Assembly: GCA_021776925.1 (NCBI GenBank)
Contig: JAJFFB010000202.1
Span: 1-44,048, forward strand
DNA: 44,048 nucleotides
From: Planctomycetota bacterium
GTDB lineage: Bacteria; Planctomycetota; UBA1135
Direction of reading: 5' to 3'
Shown here piece by piece: positions 43,977 through 44,048 of this stretch. Each line of letters starts with the position of its first letter. Positions within the stretch are counted from its first letter, which is position 1. The position numbers and the translations under genes were made by a program. Under the pieces are notes generated by a model, which worked only from the letters and a program-made list of their open reading frames with translations, had not been told where the DNA came from and did no database searches.

Positions 43977-44048
43977 ACTAGATCCCTATCAATCCTCATG
44001 CCACAAACCACTCACCCTCGCCTAATTCACGCCACCACATGAACCTCG

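Overview
This is a high-GC chromosomal segment from a Gram-negative-type bacterium. It carries a TonB-dependent receptor, outer-membrane-style lipoproteins and several secreted proteins of unknown function. The mix of FG-GAP proteins, an NPCBM-type domain, a DUF1570-like secreted metallopeptidase candidate, a rho/Gld-like ABC operon and two GroELs around one GroES suggests Planctomycetota. That is an inference from gene content, as there is no rRNA or other decisive marker here. No CRISPR array, prophage or insertion sequence with a transposase is visible.

Layout, left to right. 1-3.7 kb: a ComF-family gene running off the edge, a small membrane protein, protein-L-isoaspartate methyltransferase, an HPF/RaiA-like protein, a LysR regulator and a serine-protease-like lipoprotein that has lost its catalytic His. 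3.8-9.7 kb: guaB-guaA (minus strand), with a 37-bp tandem duplication at their junction, and divergently a homodimeric-type pyruvate dehydrogenase E1. 10-15 kb: a lower-GC FG-GAP secreted protein, then a TonB-dependent receptor plus a repeat-containing lipoprotein, preceded by an almost ideal sigma-54 promoter. 15.1-21.1 kb: a tightly overlapping operon rho - ABC ATPase - permease - GldG-like - DUF4340, closed by a hairpin/T-tract terminator, with tRNA-Pro(CGG) and a sigma-70-like promoter upstream. 21.2-25.4 kb: a HEAT/VWA protein, and divergently a coupled trio of a TIM-barrel isomerase-like protein, an AmgK-like sugar kinase and a MurU-like nucleotidyltransferase with an altered metal site. 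25.4-28.3 kb: selB and a YhcC-type radical SAM protein, with candidate start codons sharing one CATG. 28.3-31.7 kb: rpsB-tsf-pyrH-frr followed by tRNA-Lys(UUU) and a UUCG-loop terminator; ribosomal protein S2 has a long Gly/Pro/Ala-rich tail. 31.8-34.1 kb: a diguanylate cyclase and an NPCBM-type secreted protein. 34.2-39.5 kb: groEL1-groES-groEL2-dnaJ-grpE, with a second sigma-54-type promoter in front of the divergent groEL1. 39.6-44 kb: a lower-GC secreted metallopeptidase-like gene, a non-coding stretch with poly-G/poly-C tracts and a long perfect hairpin, and a large membrane-anchored protein with carboxypeptidase-regulatory-like repeats.

How the parts fit together. Most of the window is core information processing (translation factors, ribosomal protein, tRNAs, Rho, chaperones, purine synthesis). 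Small accessory units sit between these blocks. The observations I rate highest are the two sigma-54 promoters (receptor/lipoprotein unit and chaperonin operon), the tailed S2 protein, and the chaperone cluster that has dnaJ and grpE but no dnaK. Next come two enzyme-like proteins with lost active-site residues and the structured non-coding region near 41.3-41.7 kb.
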